This document shows positions 1 through 9,585 of a DNA stretch of 64,000 bases, in pieces; positions within the stretch are counted from its first letter, which is position 1, and each line of letters starts with the position of its first letter. A model generated the notes under the pieces. The model was not told the DNA's origin. It did no database searches and saw only the letters and a list, made by a program, of their open reading frames with translations. Position numbers and translations under genes: made by a program. The DNA lies in assembly GCA_003129525.1 (NCBI GenBank), contig CP029329.1, positions 3,084,501-3,148,500 on the forward strand, written 5' to 3'. The stretch is from Clostridium beijerinckii. Its GTDB lineage: Bacteria; Bacillota; Clostridia; Clostridiales; Clostridiaceae.

Positions 1-113
1 CTGAGGAGATGTCGAGAGATATTTTTAATAGATTAAAAATTAATGGATTGCCAGTATGTGAAGTGGAACTATTTGAAACACCTAATAATAGTTGCATATA
101 TACAGAAGACTAA
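1..113 (+). CDS. queD: QueD, 6-carboxy-5,6,7,8-tetrahydropterin synthase (C-terminal end only)
   Basis: Only the last 36 codons are in the window (reading frame from base 3, stop TAA at 111-113). The translated tail ends ETPNNSCIYTED. It resembles the QueD C-terminus, where a conserved Glu-Thr lies in the last strand of the fold. QueD converts dihydroneopterin triphosphate to 6-carboxytetrahydropterin, the step before QueE. The gene is followed after 14 bases by queE, and folE and queC come next, so the identification rests mainly on context. Any preQ1 riboswitch of the operon would lie upstream of the window. Confidence 0.8.
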   Translation, partial: EEMSRDIFNRLKINGLPVCEVELFETPNNSCIYTED

Positions 114-127
114 TTGGAGGATTATAG

Positions 128-796
128 ATGTTTAATATAGTAGAAAAATTTTTATCAATAGATGGAGAAGGTCCTAGTTCAGGTGAACTTGCAACTTTTA
201 TAAGGTTTCAAGGTTGTAATTTAAGATGTTCTTGGTGTGATACTACTTATTCCTGGGAAAAAGAAAGTACATGTGAAGTGTTAAATGCTAAAGAAATTTA
301 TAGTTACATAAAAGAAAATAAAGCAACGAATGTTACTTTGACAGGTGGAGAACCATTAATTCAAGAAAATATAGACGAACTTTTAGAACTTTTAGATAGT
401 GATGACAATTTACAGATTCATATAGAAACTAATGGATCTGTAGATATAGAACCATTTAAGAAAAAATATACACATAGTAATCTTCATTACATAGTTGATT
501 TTAAGTTACCAAGTAGCAATATGACTAATAAGATGAATTTGAGTAATTTAAATATTGTGGAACCTAATGATGTTTATAAATTTGTTTTAGGAAGTAATGA
601 AGATTTACAAATTGCTTATGATGTAATAAAGAAATATAATCTAACTTCTAAATGCTTAGTTTATTTAAGTCCTGTCTCGGGAACTATAAATATGGAAGAA
701 ATTGTAGAATTCATGAAAGATAAAAATTTAAACAAAGTTAGATTACAAATACAACTACATAAAGTTATTTGGGATAAGAACGCAAGAGGTGTTTAA
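128..796 (+). CDS. queE: QueE, 7-carboxy-7-deazaguanine synthase (radical SAM)
   Basis: A 222-residue radical SAM enzyme that rearranges 6-carboxytetrahydropterin to 7-carboxy-7-deazaguanine in the preQ0/queuosine pathway. The cluster-binding motif C30-x3-C34-x2-C37 lies in GCNLRCSWCDTTY near the N-terminus. It is preceded by SIDGEGPSSG, which is typical of QueE, and followed by the SAM-binding TGGEPL. The length fits the small QueE type. A TTGGAGG ribosome binding site at 114-120 lies 7 bases before the ATG. It is the second gene of the visible queD-queE-folE-queC-queF run, all on one strand with short gaps, so co-transcription is likely. Confidence 0.95.
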   Translation: MFNIVEKFLSIDGEGPSSGELATFIRFQGCNLRCSWCDTTYSWEKESTCEVLNAKEIYSYIKENKATNVTLTGGEPLIQENIDELLELLDSDDNLQIHIETNGSVDIEPFKKKYTHSNLHYIVDFKLPSSNMTNKMNLSNLNIVEPNDVYKFVLGSNEDLQIAYDVIKKYNLTSKCLVYLSPVSGTINMEEIVEFMKDKNLNKVRLQIQLHKVIWDKNARGV

Positions 797-853
797 GAAA
801 TATTATTAGATTTTAGAGTTAGAAGCGGCTTAAAAATGTTAGGAGGATTGGAT

Positions 854-1447
854 ATGTCAAAGAAGATAGATACTAAAAAGATAGAAGAATGTATAAGAGA
901 AATTTTAATTGCACTAGGTGATGACCCAAATAGAGAAGGATTGTTAGATACACCTAAAAGAGTCTCTAAAATGTATGAAGAAGTTTTTGAAGGAATGACT
1001 CTTTCAAATGAAGAAATTGCAAAAATGTTTGGGACTACATTTGAAAATGAAGAATTTATGTCTGAAGCCCATAAAAATATGGTTGTTGTTAGAGATATAC
1101 CAATTCATAGTTACTGTGAACATCATTTAGCACTTATGTACAATATGAAAGTTACAGTTGTATATATACCAAAGGAAAAAATAATAGGACTTAGTAAAAT
1201 TTCAAGAATAGCAGATATGGTAGGAAGAAGACTTCAACTTCAAGAGAGAATTGGTAGTGATATTGCAGAAATAGTTTCTATGGTTACTGGAAGTAGTGAT
1301 GTTGGTGTTCTTATTACTGGAGAACATGGATGTATGACTTCAAGAGGTATAAAAAAACCTGGAACACTTACGACAACAACCACTTTTTCTGGAGAATTTC
1401 AAGAAAATGATATGTTAAGACAAGAAGCTTTATTAATCATGAAGTAA
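854..1447 (+). CDS. folE: GTP cyclohydrolase I
   Basis: Converts GTP to dihydroneopterin triphosphate, the first step of folate and, here, of queuosine synthesis. I chose the ATG at 854 because AGGAGG at 841-846 sits 7 bases before it. An in-frame ATG at 836 lies upstream of that site and has no ribosome binding site. The product is 197 residues. Zinc ligands are visible as Cys88 and His91 in SYCEHHL and Cys160 in [10 protein letters not shown]. Its place between queE and queC suggests it supplies the deazaguanine pathway. A separate folate-operon copy elsewhere is possible but not visible. Confidence 0.95.
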   Translation: MSKKIDTKKIEECIREILIALGDDPNREGLLDTPKRVSKMYEEVFEGMTLSNEEIAKMFGTTFENEEFMSEAHKNMVVVRDIPIHSYCEHHLALMYNMKVTVVYIPKEKIIGLSKISRIADMVGRRLQLQERIGSDIAEIVSMVTGSSDVGVLITGEHGCMTSRGIKKPGTLTTTTTFSGEFQENDMLRQEALLIMK

Positions 1448-1490
1448 TTAATTCAGTTAAGAATTAAAAAAATCATTGGAGGATTTAGAT

Positions 1491-2150
1491 ATGAATAAAA
1501 AAGCAGTAGTAGTATTTAGTGGTGGTCAGGATTCCACTACATGTTTATTTTGGGCACTTAAAGAATTTGATGAGGTTATAGCAGTTACCTTTGATTATAA
1601 CCAAAAACATAGACAAGAAATAGACTGTGCAACTGATATAGCTAAGGAATTAGGTGTAGAACACCATATATTAGATATGGCCTTACTTAATCAATTAGCA
1701 CCTAATGCACTTACAAGAGATGATATAGAAATTGAAGTTGGAGAAAATGGAGCACCTCCGTCAACATTTGTAGAGGGAAGAAACATGTTGTTTTTAACTT
1801 TTGCAGGAGTACTAGCTAAGGTTAAAGGTGCAAAACATATTGTAACAGGAGTATGTGAAACAGACTTCAGTGGATACCCTGATTGTAGAGACATATTTAT
1901 AAAATCTCTTAATGTTACTTTAAACTTAGCTATGGATTATGACTTTGTAGTTCACACTCCATTAATGTGGATAGATAAAGAACAAACATGGAAAATGGCA
2001 GATAACTTTGGAAAATTAGATTACATAAGAGAAAAGACTTTAACTTGTTACAATGGAATAATTGGAGATGGCTGTGGCGAATGTCCAGCTTGTAAACTTA
2101 GAAAAAGAGGATTGGAAAAGTATTTGTGCACAAAGAGGAATGATCAATGA
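1491..2150 (+). CDS. queC: QueC, 7-cyano-7-deazaguanine (preQ0) synthase
   Basis: An ATP-dependent ligase that turns 7-carboxy-7-deazaguanine and ammonia into preQ0. The PP-loop SGGQDSTTC lies at the N-terminus. The C-terminal zinc-binding cysteines are in [16 protein letters not shown], where four Cys can be seen. The start is the ATG at 1491 with TGGAGG at 1477-1482 ahead of it. An upstream in-frame TTG at 1476 precedes the ribosome binding site and is unlikely to be used. The 219-residue length is normal. The gene follows folE in the que operon. It is separated from queF by about 160 bases in which I see no gene or clear terminator. Confidence 0.95.
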   Translation: MNKKAVVVFSGGQDSTTCLFWALKEFDEVIAVTFDYNQKHRQEIDCATDIAKELGVEHHILDMALLNQLAPNALTRDDIEIEVGENGAPPSTFVEGRNMLFLTFAGVLAKVKGAKHIVTGVCETDFSGYPDCRDIFIKSLNVTLNLAMDYDFVVHTPLMWIDKEQTWKMADNFGKLDYIREKTLTCYNGIIGDGCGECPACKLRKRGLEKYLCTKRNDQ

Positions 2151-2313
2151 TCGTAGTTTATTATCTAAATTTGAATAATCAGAACGAAGATGTCTATGAA
2201 CACTTTAGCTTTTTTCAAATCCCTTCAGGCATTCGTTTCTTAATTGATAATTGAAAATTACCATTAAACTCTAGTCACAAATTTTACATAATGTATTTTA
2301 AAGGAGAAAAACA

Positions 2314-2817
2314 ATGAGCGAAAGTGGAAGAAAGTCAAAAGAACTTGAAGGAATTACATTACTTGGAAATCAAGGAACTAAGTATGATTATGGATATACT
2401 CCTGACGTATTAGAAGTTTTTGATAATAAGCATCCTGATAATGATTATTTTGTTAAATTTAACTGTCCAGAATTTACTAGTCTTTGTCCAATTACAGGTC
2501 AACCTGACTTTGCTACAATTTATATAAGTTACATTCCAAATATAAAAATGGTAGAGAGCAAATCTTTAAAGTTATATTTATTTAGCTTTAGAAATCATGG
2601 GGATTTCCATGAAGATTGTATGAATATAATAATGAAAGATTTAATAAAACTTATGGATCCAAAATATATAGAAGTATGGGGAAAGTTCACCCCAAGAGGT
2701 GGAATAAGCATAGATCCATATTGTAACTATGGAATGAAGAACTCAAAGTTCGAAGAAATGGCAAATTACAGAATGATGAATCATGACATGTATCCGGAAA
2801 AAGTAGATAATAGATAA
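2314..2817 (+). CDS. queF: QueF, NADPH-dependent 7-cyano-7-deazaguanine reductase
   Basis: Reduces the nitrile of preQ0 to the aminomethyl group of preQ1, the base that tRNA-guanine transglycosylase inserts into tRNA. The 167-residue length is that of the unimodular QueF type. The catalytic Cys lies in [13 protein letters not shown]. The QueF motif E-S-K-S-L-K-L-Y is followed by [11 protein letters not shown], which carries the conserved His and Asp. AAAGGAG at 2300-2306 precedes the ATG. It closes the visible preQ1 set. The tgt/queA step is not in the window. Confidence 0.96.
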   Translation: MSESGRKSKELEGITLLGNQGTKYDYGYTPDVLEVFDNKHPDNDYFVKFNCPEFTSLCPITGQPDFATIYISYIPNIKMVESKSLKLYLFSFRNHGDFHEDCMNIIMKDLIKLMDPKYIEVWGKFTPRGGISIDPYCNYGMKNSKFEEMANYRMMNHDMYPEKVDNR

Positions 2818-2955
2818 TGATATAGCTAAATGGCTTGGATATAGTGTTTAAAATATATTCAAGCTATTTTTATATCTAATACATGTATGATATAATTTAT
2901 TAAATACATCTACTTATTAATAAAGTAGATAACAGATTGGAGCTGATTTTAAAAA

Positions 2956-4173
2956 TTGAGTAAAGTTATTGTTATTGGCGCAGGTCCGGCAGGTATGATG
3001 GCGGCTCTGCAAGCAACAAAAAAACATGAGGTAATATTATTAGATGGTAATGAAAGAATTGGAAAGAAACTTTTTATTACTGGTAAGGGAAGATGTAATG
3101 TTACTAATGCAAAGGAAATATCTGAGTTTTTTGAGTACATACCAGGTAACCCACATTTTTTATATAGTTCATTATATAGTTTCACTAATGATGATACTAT
3201 GAATTTTTTTGAAGGTGAAGGAATTAAACTAAAGGTTGAAAGGGGAGATAGAGTTTTCCCTGAATCTGATAAATCTTCAGATATAATACGAGGTTTATCA
3301 AATGCCCTAAGTAGAACTAAAGTAAAAATAAGATTAAATTCTAAAGTTACTGATATTAAATTTAAAGATAAAAAAATAATAGCTCTTGAAATAAATAAGG
3401 ATGAAATCCTAAGTGGTGATTATTTTATTATAGCAACTGGTGGAGCAACATATCCTCTTACTGGTTCAAGGGGTGAAGGTCAAAAATTTGCCAATATGCT
3501 AGGTCATAATATAATTCCGTTAACTCCTGCACTTGTTCCAATTGAAGTTAAAGATGCAAAAACAAAAGAACTTATGGGCTTATCTTTAAAAAATGTAGAA
3601 GTAACAATTAAAGAAAATGATAAAAAAGTTGTTTATAAGAATTTTGGTGAAATGTTGTTTACGCATTTTGGAGTTTCAGGACCACTTATATTAAGCGGGA
3701 GTAGGTTTATAAAAAAAGGTAAAAACTATAGATTGCATATAGATTTAAAACCTGCATTGAATATAGGTGAATTAGATAAACGGATTCAAAAAGATTTTAG
3801 CAAGTACTTAAATAAGGATTTTAAAAATTCTTTAGATGAGTTATTGCCACAAAAGTTAATTCCAATGATTATTGAAATGTCGGGAATTTCAGAAACTAAA
3901 AAGGTAAATGAAATAACAAAAGAAGAAAGAAAAACTTTAGTTAACTTAATTAAAAGTTTAACATTTGATATTAAGGGCTTAAGACCAATAGACGAAGGTA
4001 TCGTGACAGCGGGTGGAGTAGATATAAAAGAAATTGATCCTTCTACCATGAAGTCTAGAATAATAGATAATCTTTCATTTGCAGGAGAGGTAATGGACGT
4101 TGATGCCTTTACAGGAGGCTATAATGTACAAATTGCATTTTCAACAGGATTTATAGCTGGAAGCAATATTTAA
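2956..4173 (+). CDS. BaiN/HI0933-type NAD(P)/FAD-dependent oxidoreductase
   Basis: A 405-residue flavoprotein of the HI0933 (YhiN/BaiN) family. The FAD-binding Rossmann motif GAGPAGMMAA is at the N-terminus, followed by the family signature GKGRCNVTNA around residue 48. The C-terminal signature AFTGGYNVQIAFSTGF is also present. The start is a TTG at 2956, with a weak TTGGAG at 2937-2942, 13 bases upstream. This frame gives the complete dinucleotide-binding strand. The substrate is unknown. BaiN is proposed to reduce bile-acid intermediates in gut clostridia, but most family members are uncharacterised, so I assign no specific reaction. Confidence 0.85.
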   Translation: MSKVIVIGAGPAGMMAALQATKKHEVILLDGNERIGKKLFITGKGRCNVTNAKEISEFFEYIPGNPHFLYSSLYSFTNDDTMNFFEGEGIKLKVERGDRVFPESDKSSDIIRGLSNALSRTKVKIRLNSKVTDIKFKDKKIIALEINKDEILSGDYFIIATGGATYPLTGSRGEGQKFANMLGHNIIPLTPALVPIEVKDAKTKELMGLSLKNVEVTIKENDKKVVYKNFGEMLFTHFGVSGPLILSGSRFIKKGKNYRLHIDLKPALNIGELDKRIQKDFSKYLNKDFKNSLDELLPQKLIPMIIEMSGISETKKVNEITKEERKTLVNLIKSLTFDIKGLRPIDEGIVTAGGVDIKEIDPSTMKSRIIDNLSFAGEVMDVDAFTGGYNVQIAFSTGFIAGSNI

Positions 4174-4290
4174 TAAAGTACACGAACGAAAAGACTATTT
4201 AATAATTATACTCTTGTTTGAATTTATAAAAAATTATATAATTTTAATATAAGCCATAAGTTCATGGGGCTAAGAAATGAGGAGAAAATT

Positions 4291-4944
4291 TTGAGGATTT
4301 CAGTAGCAATAGATGGACCTGCAGGAGCAGGTAAAAGTACTATAGCAAAATTGGTTGGAGAAAAATATGACCTTATGTACATAAATACAGGGGCAATGTA
4401 TAGAGCAGTAGCGCTTCAAGCTACAGAAAATAATTTATCACCAGAAAAAATTAATGAGATTTGTGATCTAATATGTAATATGGAAATGCATTTCGAAAAT
4501 GATGATTTAATTTTAAATGGCGAAAATATTCAAGAAAAAATAACCATGCCTAATATAAGCAGTATTGTATCTGGCTATGCGAGTATTCCTGAAGTTAGAT
4601 CTATACTTGTAAAACTTCAAAGAGATATGTCGAGTAAGTTTGATGTTATTATGGATGGTAGAGATATCGGAACTGTTGTTCTTAAAGATGCAAAATTTAA
4701 ATTTTTCTTAACAGCGAGTCCAGAAGAAAGGGCTAAAAGAAGGTTTAAAGAATTGCAAGAAAGAAATTTAGAATGCTCATATGATCAAATATTAAAAGAT
4801 ATCATAGATAGAGACTACAAAGATACTCATAGAGCCACAGATCCATTAAGAAAGGCAGCTGACGCCATTGAAATCGATACTACTTCTTTAGATATTAATG
4901 GAGTAGTAAATACAATTAATGAGCATATAGAAAAATTTAAATAA
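4291..4944 (+). CDS. cmk: Cytidylate kinase
   Basis: Phosphorylates CMP and dCMP to the diphosphates with ATP. The P-loop DGPAGAGKST is at the N-terminus, followed by NTGAMYRA. The CMP-binding and lid motifs MDGRDIGTVV, SPEERAKRR and DRDYKD are also present. I chose the TTG at 4291 because AGGAG at 4280-4284 is correctly spaced before it. An in-frame ATG at 4264 lies ahead of the ribosome binding site. The resulting 217 residues fit the short Cmk type. It is followed after 48 bases by ispH-rpsA. A cmk to S1-protein order is common in bacteria, and in clostridia the S1 part is fused to IspH. Confidence 0.95.
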   Translation: MRISVAIDGPAGAGKSTIAKLVGEKYDLMYINTGAMYRAVALQATENNLSPEKINEICDLICNMEMHFENDDLILNGENIQEKITMPNISSIVSGYASIPEVRSILVKLQRDMSSKFDVIMDGRDIGTVVLKDAKFKFFLTASPEERAKRRFKELQERNLECSYDQILKDIIDRDYKDTHRATDPLRKAADAIEIDTTSLDINGVVNTINEHIEKFK

Positions 4945-4992
4945 GGCATAATTACTTGTTATTTTTTGAATATGTTTAGCAAGGAGATAATA

Positions 4993-6897
4993 ATGAGTGA
5001 AGTTATTTTAGCAAAAAATGCAGGGTTTTGTTTTGGGGTTCAAAGAGCTGTGAACGAAGCTCTTAAAATTCAAAGAGAGAATAACACAAAAATTTATACT
5101 TTAGGACCTCTAATTCATAATAATGATGTTGTGAAATTTTTAGAAGAAAACAATATATTTTCTATAGAATTAAAAGATATAGATATATTAAACAAGGGTG
5201 ACGTTATAGTTATACGATCTCATGGCGTTTCTGAAGAAGTTTTAAATATACTTGAAAAAAAGCAATTAACAGTTTTAAATGCAACATGTCCTTTTGTAAC
5301 TAATATTCAAAAGAAGGTTAAGAAATATTCAAAAGAAGGTTATCATATAATAATATTAGGAGATGAAACTCACCCGGAGGTTAGAGGAATTAATGGCTGG
5401 TGTGAAGATAAGGCGATTATCACTAAAGATGGTACTTTTGAAAATGGAATACCACAAAAGGTATGTGTGGTAGCACAAACAACTGAAAAGATGAAAAATT
5501 GGGAAAATACATTGAAGAATTTGAGCTCTGTAAAAGAAGTGTTAGCTTTTAATACAATTTGTTCAGCTACTGAGGCTAGACAAAGAAGTACTAATAAAAT
5601 ATCTAAAGAAGCAGATTCTATGATAGTTATTGGTGGAAAAAATAGTTCAAATACTACAAAGTTATATGAAATTGCTAAGGAAAATTGCATTAATACAATT
5701 CATATAGAAAATATTTCAGAACTGCCAGTTGATTTTATTAATAGAAAAGATATGAAAAAAATAGGAGTTACTGCTGGTGCATCTACACCAGATTGGATTA
5801 TTAAGGAGGTACTTGATATTATGAATACAGAAAATAATAATTTTGAAGATCAATTATCATTAATGGACGAACTAGATAAAAGGTTTGCTATTGGTGATGA
5901 AGTAGAAGGAGAAATACTTTCAAAAACAAGAGATTCTATTTTAGTTTCACTTGTAGGATATAAAGCTGATGGAATAATTCCTCATGCAGAATTATCTGCT
6001 AAAGAAGATCCAATAACATTTTCAGAAAAACTTAATATAGGAGATTCTATTAAAGCTAAGGTTATAAAATTACAAAATAGCGATGGATATGTAGTTTTAT
6101 CAAGATTAGAATATGAAAAAAAAGAAGCATTTAAAGAACTTGAAGAGCTTTTCACTGAAGGAAAGACTTTTGAGATAAATATTAAAGGTGCTACTGAAAA
6201 AGGTTTAATTGCAGATTATAAAGGTGTTAGAGTTTTTATACCAGGCTCACAAATTGATATTAAATTCACTAATGATAAAAGTGGTTTTGTTGGGAAAAAT
6301 ATAGAAGTGAAATTAATAGATTTCTCTTTAAAAAATCCAGTGAGAATTGTAGCATCAAGAAGAATATTATTAGAAGAAGTTAAAAACGTAGAAGATGCAA
6401 AGGCATGGGAAAGCTTTAACCTTGGAGATGTTGTAAAAGGTCAGGTAAAGAGATTTACAAGTTTTGGTGCTTTTATTGAGATTAATGGTATAGATGGATT
6501 ATTACATTTATCACAAATTTCATGGAATCATGTTAAAAATGCAGGAGATATATTAAAAGAAGGCCAAACTATTGATGTCAAAATTATAGGTCTAGATAAG
6601 GAAGCGAAAAAACTTTCCTTAAGTATAAAAGAACTTACGGCTAAACCTTGGGATAATGCTAAGGAAAAATATCCAGAAGAATCTATAGTTCTTGGAACTG
6701 TAGTGCGACTTAATGATTTTGGTGCTTTTATTGAATTAGAGCCGGGCGTTGATGGATTGGTTCATATTTCAAAGATATCACATAATAGAATAGAACACCC
6801 ATCAGAAGTTTTAAAAGTTGGAGACGAAATTAAAGCAAAAATTTTAAGTGTAGATGAAGAAAATAAAAGAATAAGCTTGAGTATAAAAGATATCTAA
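4993..6897 (+). CDS. ispH-rpsA: IspH-ribosomal protein S1 fusion (HMBPP reductase / four S1 domains)
   Basis: A 634-residue two-part protein. Residues about 1-280 are IspH, the [4Fe-4S] enzyme making IPP and DMAPP in the last step of the MEP isoprenoid pathway. Its three cluster cysteines lie in AGFCFGVQ, NATCPFV and NTICSATEARQ. The rest holds four S1/OB repeats, each starting with a G-D-x-V/I-x-G-type strand and, in repeats 3 and 4, the SFGAFIE/DFGAFIE motif. Such fusions are established in clostridia. The S1 part presumably serves as ribosomal protein S1. The start is the ATG at 4993 with AAGGAG at 4981-4986; an in-frame ATG at 4966 lacks a ribosome binding site. Confidence 0.96.
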   Translation: MSEVILAKNAGFCFGVQRAVNEALKIQRENNTKIYTLGPLIHNNDVVKFLEENNIFSIELKDIDILNKGDVIVIRSHGVSEEVLNILEKKQLTVLNATCPFVTNIQKKVKKYSKEGYHIIILGDETHPEVRGINGWCEDKAIITKDGTFENGIPQKVCVVAQTTEKMKNWENTLKNLSSVKEVLAFNTICSATEARQRSTNKISKEADSMIVIGGKNSSNTTKLYEIAKENCINTIHIENISELPVDFINRKDMKKIGVTAGASTPDWIIKEVLDIMNTENNNFEDQLSLMDELDKRFAIGDEVEGEILSKTRDSILVSLVGYKADGIIPHAELSAKEDPITFSEKLNIGDSIKAKVIKLQNSDGYVVLSRLEYEKKEAFKELEELFTEGKTFEINIKGATEKGLIADYKGVRVFIPGSQIDIKFTNDKSGFVGKNIEVKLIDFSLKNPVRIVASRRILLEEVKNVEDAKAWESFNLGDVVKGQVKRFTSFGAFIEINGIDGLLHLSQISWNHVKNAGDILKEGQTIDVKIIGLDKEAKKLSLSIKELTAKPWDNAKEKYPEESIVLGTVVRLNDFGAFIELEPGVDGLVHISKISHNRIEHPSEVLKVGDEIKAKILSVDEENKRISLSIKDI

Positions 6898-6904
6898 TGA
6901 ACCA

Positions 6905-7100
6905 CCGAAATAAAGGGTACTCTGTTGTTGCGGTTACTGGAGAATTAGTCTGTGAATTTCTAACATCAAAAGTTGCACCATTTCTGCATGTTCCTGAGGC
7001 AAGCTCAGGACAAACAAAAATGGAACAACTTCTAATTAAGAAATGCCTGCAACCTGATTCTCTATTGTAACACTAAACAAAAGAATACCCTTTATTTCTA
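6905..7100. repeat. Long near-palindromic element (MITE-like or giant hairpin)
   Basis: The whole ~196-bp stretch folds on itself. The outer arms are the 13-bp GAAATAAAGGGTA at 6907-6919 and its exact complement at 7086-7098. Pairing continues imperfectly through the body, for example AGTTG..CCATTT at 6971-6982 against 7018-7030. The apex is CCTGAG (6993-6998) and CTCAGG (7004-7009). It has no reading frame and is GC-richer than its surroundings. Terminal inverted repeats without a gene suggest a miniature transposable element or a structured RNA. It could also stop transcription after ispH-rpsA. I see no clear target duplication. Confidence 0.75.
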
Positions 7101-7237
7101 GTTTTAGAGATTTTTTATATAATGCATAAAATATAAATTTGAAGTATAATTTTACTAGAAATAAATACGATTTAAGATTTAGATCAAATAAATTTTTATT
7201 TACTAATTTCAATATATGTTAGGAGGAATACAGATAT

Positions 7238-7849
7238 ATGAAACAAAATAAAGTCACTAGATTAAATGCTTTGGTAGAAACTAAGTATTTAAGTTTATAT
7301 GAAGCAGAGTATGAAAATAAAGTTGGAAACATGAGAACATGGACGATAGCATCTAGAAAGGACAATGATACTCTTCAAAAGCAATTCTTTGAAAATAAAG
7401 AAGATGCTACTGATGGCGTAATAATTGCTGCATATCATAAAGATGAAAAGAAGCTTGTTATAATAAAACAATTTAGAATTCCACTTAATGATTATGTGTA
7501 TGAATTAACAGCAGGTCTTATTGATCCAGGTGAAGATATTAAGAGAACAATAGGAAGAGAATTAATGGAGGAAACAGGACTTAAAATAATAGATGTCATA
7601 AAAAATAGAGGAACTGATAAAGTATATGTTTCAGCAGGTATGACAGATGAATCTTTGGCTTTGGTATATTGCACTTGTGAAGGCGAAATAAGTGGTGAAT
7701 ATCTTGAAGATGATGAATGTATCGAGGCAATGTTAGTATCTCAAGAAGAAGCTAAAGAACTTATACAAAGCAATGATAAGTTTGATATAAAATGTTTTCT
7801 AGTTCTTCAAAGCTTTGCATTAATTGGAGAAAAGTTATTTGAACAATAA
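7238..7849 (+). CDS. Nudix hydrolase, ADP-ribose pyrophosphatase-like
   Basis: A 203-residue Nudix protein. The complete Nudix box Gx5Ex7REUxEExGU lies around residues 92-114, running from GLIDPGED to RELMEETGL. The N-terminal strand region with FRIPLNDYVYELTAG is characteristic of the ADP-sugar pyrophosphatase subgroup, which hydrolyses ADP-ribose to AMP and ribose 5-phosphate. The actual substrate cannot be read from sequence. AGGAGG at 7221-7226 precedes the ATG. It stands alone between the palindrome and a hairpin terminator. Confidence 0.88.
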   Translation: MKQNKVTRLNALVETKYLSLYEAEYENKVGNMRTWTIASRKDNDTLQKQFFENKEDATDGVIIAAYHKDEKKLVIIKQFRIPLNDYVYELTAGLIDPGEDIKRTIGRELMEETGLKIIDVIKNRGTDKVYVSAGMTDESLALVYCTCEGEISGEYLEDDECIEAMLVSQEEAKELIQSNDKFDIKCFLVLQSFALIGEKLFEQ

Positions 7850-7862
7850 TTCTATATTAAAC

Positions 7863-7906
7863 AATAAACTAGCATAATAAGAATATTATGTTAGTTTATT
7901 TTAATT
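7863..7906 (+). terminator. Hairpin terminator after Nudix gene
   Basis: An inverted repeat with arms AATAAACTAGCATAAT and ATTATGTTAGTTTATT is followed by TTTTAATT, starting 14 bases after the stop codon. One pair is a G-U wobble. Confidence 0.75.
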
Positions 7907-8001
7907 ATAAAATAAATTAAATTAATATAAGGTGATAAACAATCATAAAGGCATATTCTGAATATTACTAATTCATGAGTGAATTTGTTATAAAATATAG
8001 C

Positions 8002-8055
8002 AAGGAAATAAATGATGTAATATACATTAGAATAGATACTTCATTTCCTTTTTTT
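8002..8055 (+). terminator. Possible second terminator-like hairpin
   Basis: AAGGAAAT...GATG pairs imperfectly with TACTTCATTTCCTT, followed by seven T. No gene is visible between this and the previous terminator, so it may back up the first one or end a short unannotated transcript. The rest of 7907-8140 shows nothing I can name. Confidence 0.5.
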
Positions 8056-8161
8056 ATGACACAATTTACAAATTAGATAAAGTATAAATCCAAAAGCTAT
8101 TCAATCATGAAAAATAGTAGTAAAATATTATTAAATGTAATATTTATAGGGGGCAATATAT

Positions 8162-9487
8162 ATGTATATAGAATCTGAACCAATGAAAAAAGCAAGCGTA
8201 ATGATAAATTCATTATGTATTTTTACTAACATAAAAGAGGACAATGTATTAAAAAAATATAAAATATTGTTAAAATACTTAAATAAAAAAGAAATTTCTA
8301 TAGAAAAGAGCATTAGTCTTTATAATGATTTTGCTTATGAACTTATAAACAAGGCTGATGAAACTTCTTTTAAAAGATATATTATTGATATGGTCTTTTT
8401 AGATAATAATTCTTTTACAAGTATGATAGACTATGAAAGTTTAAGCAATAAGCATATTATAAAGCAAGTAAAGTATGAACTTAATGCACTTGAATACATA
8501 GCAAGTATAACATCTGAGGAAATCAAAGAAACAATAATACATAAAGGAAAAGCAAAGAATTTTGAAGTAGAGGTAATAAATGCTCTTATAGACTTTGAAG
8601 TTGATTCTGATGAAGATTATGATTCATATAAAGCTATAGATAAATTAAAATCAAATATCTTAAGTTATGATAATTGGGGTAACTCTTTAGATAATATTAT
8701 AGAGTTCTATAAACAATATGGTACTGGAATATTTGGAGAATATAGAGCATTTGTTTGGGAACACCTTGAAGAGAAAACATATCTTAGAGGTATTGAGGAA
8801 CCAGATCCAGTTATGCTAAAGGATCTAGTTGGATATGAGGATCAAAAGGAAACAATTATTGATAATACAAAGCAATTTTTGAGTGGACATCCAGCTAATA
8901 ATCTTTTATTATATGGTTCAAGAGGAACTGGAAAGTCTTCAACTGTTAAAGCTATTATAAATGAATATTATACCGAAGGATTAAGACTTATTGAAGTTGA
9001 TAAGGATAAACTTGTAGATTTTACAAAAATAATAAGAATTCTTAAAAATAAGAATTTAAAATTTATAATATTTGTTGATGATTTGGTTTTTGAAGAAGGA
9101 GAAGCTAGTTATTCTGCCTTAAAGACGATTTTAGAAGGTGGAGTAGAAAGTAACTCAAACAATATGCTAATTTATGCAACAACAAATAGAAGACATTTAG
9201 TTAAGGAAACATTTAGTGAAAGATCTGGAGATGATGTACATGCTAGTGATTCAATAGAAGAAAAATTATCCTTATCAGATAGATTTGGAATAACAGTATC
9301 ATTCTATTCACCAGATCAAAAAGAATATTTGAAGATAATTGATGGAATAGTTGAATCTCGAGGTCTCGAGGTTAATATAGAATATCTTCATGCAGAAGCA
9401 TTAAAATGGGTAAGATGGAACAATGCACGTTCACCAAGAACTGCAAAACAATTTATAAATTGGCTTGAGGGAAATTTAAAAAAATAA
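8162..9487 (+). CDS. DUF815-family AAA ATPase
   Basis: A 441-residue protein of the DUF815 (YcaJ-like, uncharacterised AAA) family. The N-terminal ~200 residues are helical and unrecognised. A P-loop, GSRGTGKSSTVKA, starts near residue 257, the Walker B strand FIIFVDDL lies near 303, and the sensor strand YATTNRRHL follows. AGGGGG at 8148-8153 precedes the ATG at 8162. The family is widespread in clostridia without a firm role. The gene is isolated between terminators, so context gives no further clue. Confidence 0.8.
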   Translation: MYIESEPMKKASVMINSLCIFTNIKEDNVLKKYKILLKYLNKKEISIEKSISLYNDFAYELINKADETSFKRYIIDMVFLDNNSFTSMIDYESLSNKHIIKQVKYELNALEYIASITSEEIKETIIHKGKAKNFEVEVINALIDFEVDSDEDYDSYKAIDKLKSNILSYDNWGNSLDNIIEFYKQYGTGIFGEYRAFVWEHLEEKTYLRGIEEPDPVMLKDLVGYEDQKETIIDNTKQFLSGHPANNLLLYGSRGTGKSSTVKAIINEYYTEGLRLIEVDKDKLVDFTKIIRILKNKNLKFIIFVDDLVFEEGEASYSALKTILEGGVESNSNNMLIYATTNRRHLVKETFSERSGDDVHASDSIEEKLSLSDRFGITVSFYSPDQKEYLKIIDGIVESRGLEVNIEYLHAEALKWVRWNNARSPRTAKQFINWLEGNLKK

Positions 9488-9521
9488 CTATTGATAACAG
9501 ATTGTACCTAATATATCAACT

Positions 9522-9567
9522 AAAAAAGAAATAGAACGGATATATAATCCACTTCTATTTCTTTTTT
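9522..9567. terminator. Bidirectional terminator between DUF815 gene and ferritin
   Basis: AAAAAAGAAATAGAA and TTCTATTTCTTTTTT form a long A/T-flanked hairpin between two convergent genes. It should work on both strands. Confidence 0.85.
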
Positions 9568-9585
9568 ATACATTAATTTATATTC

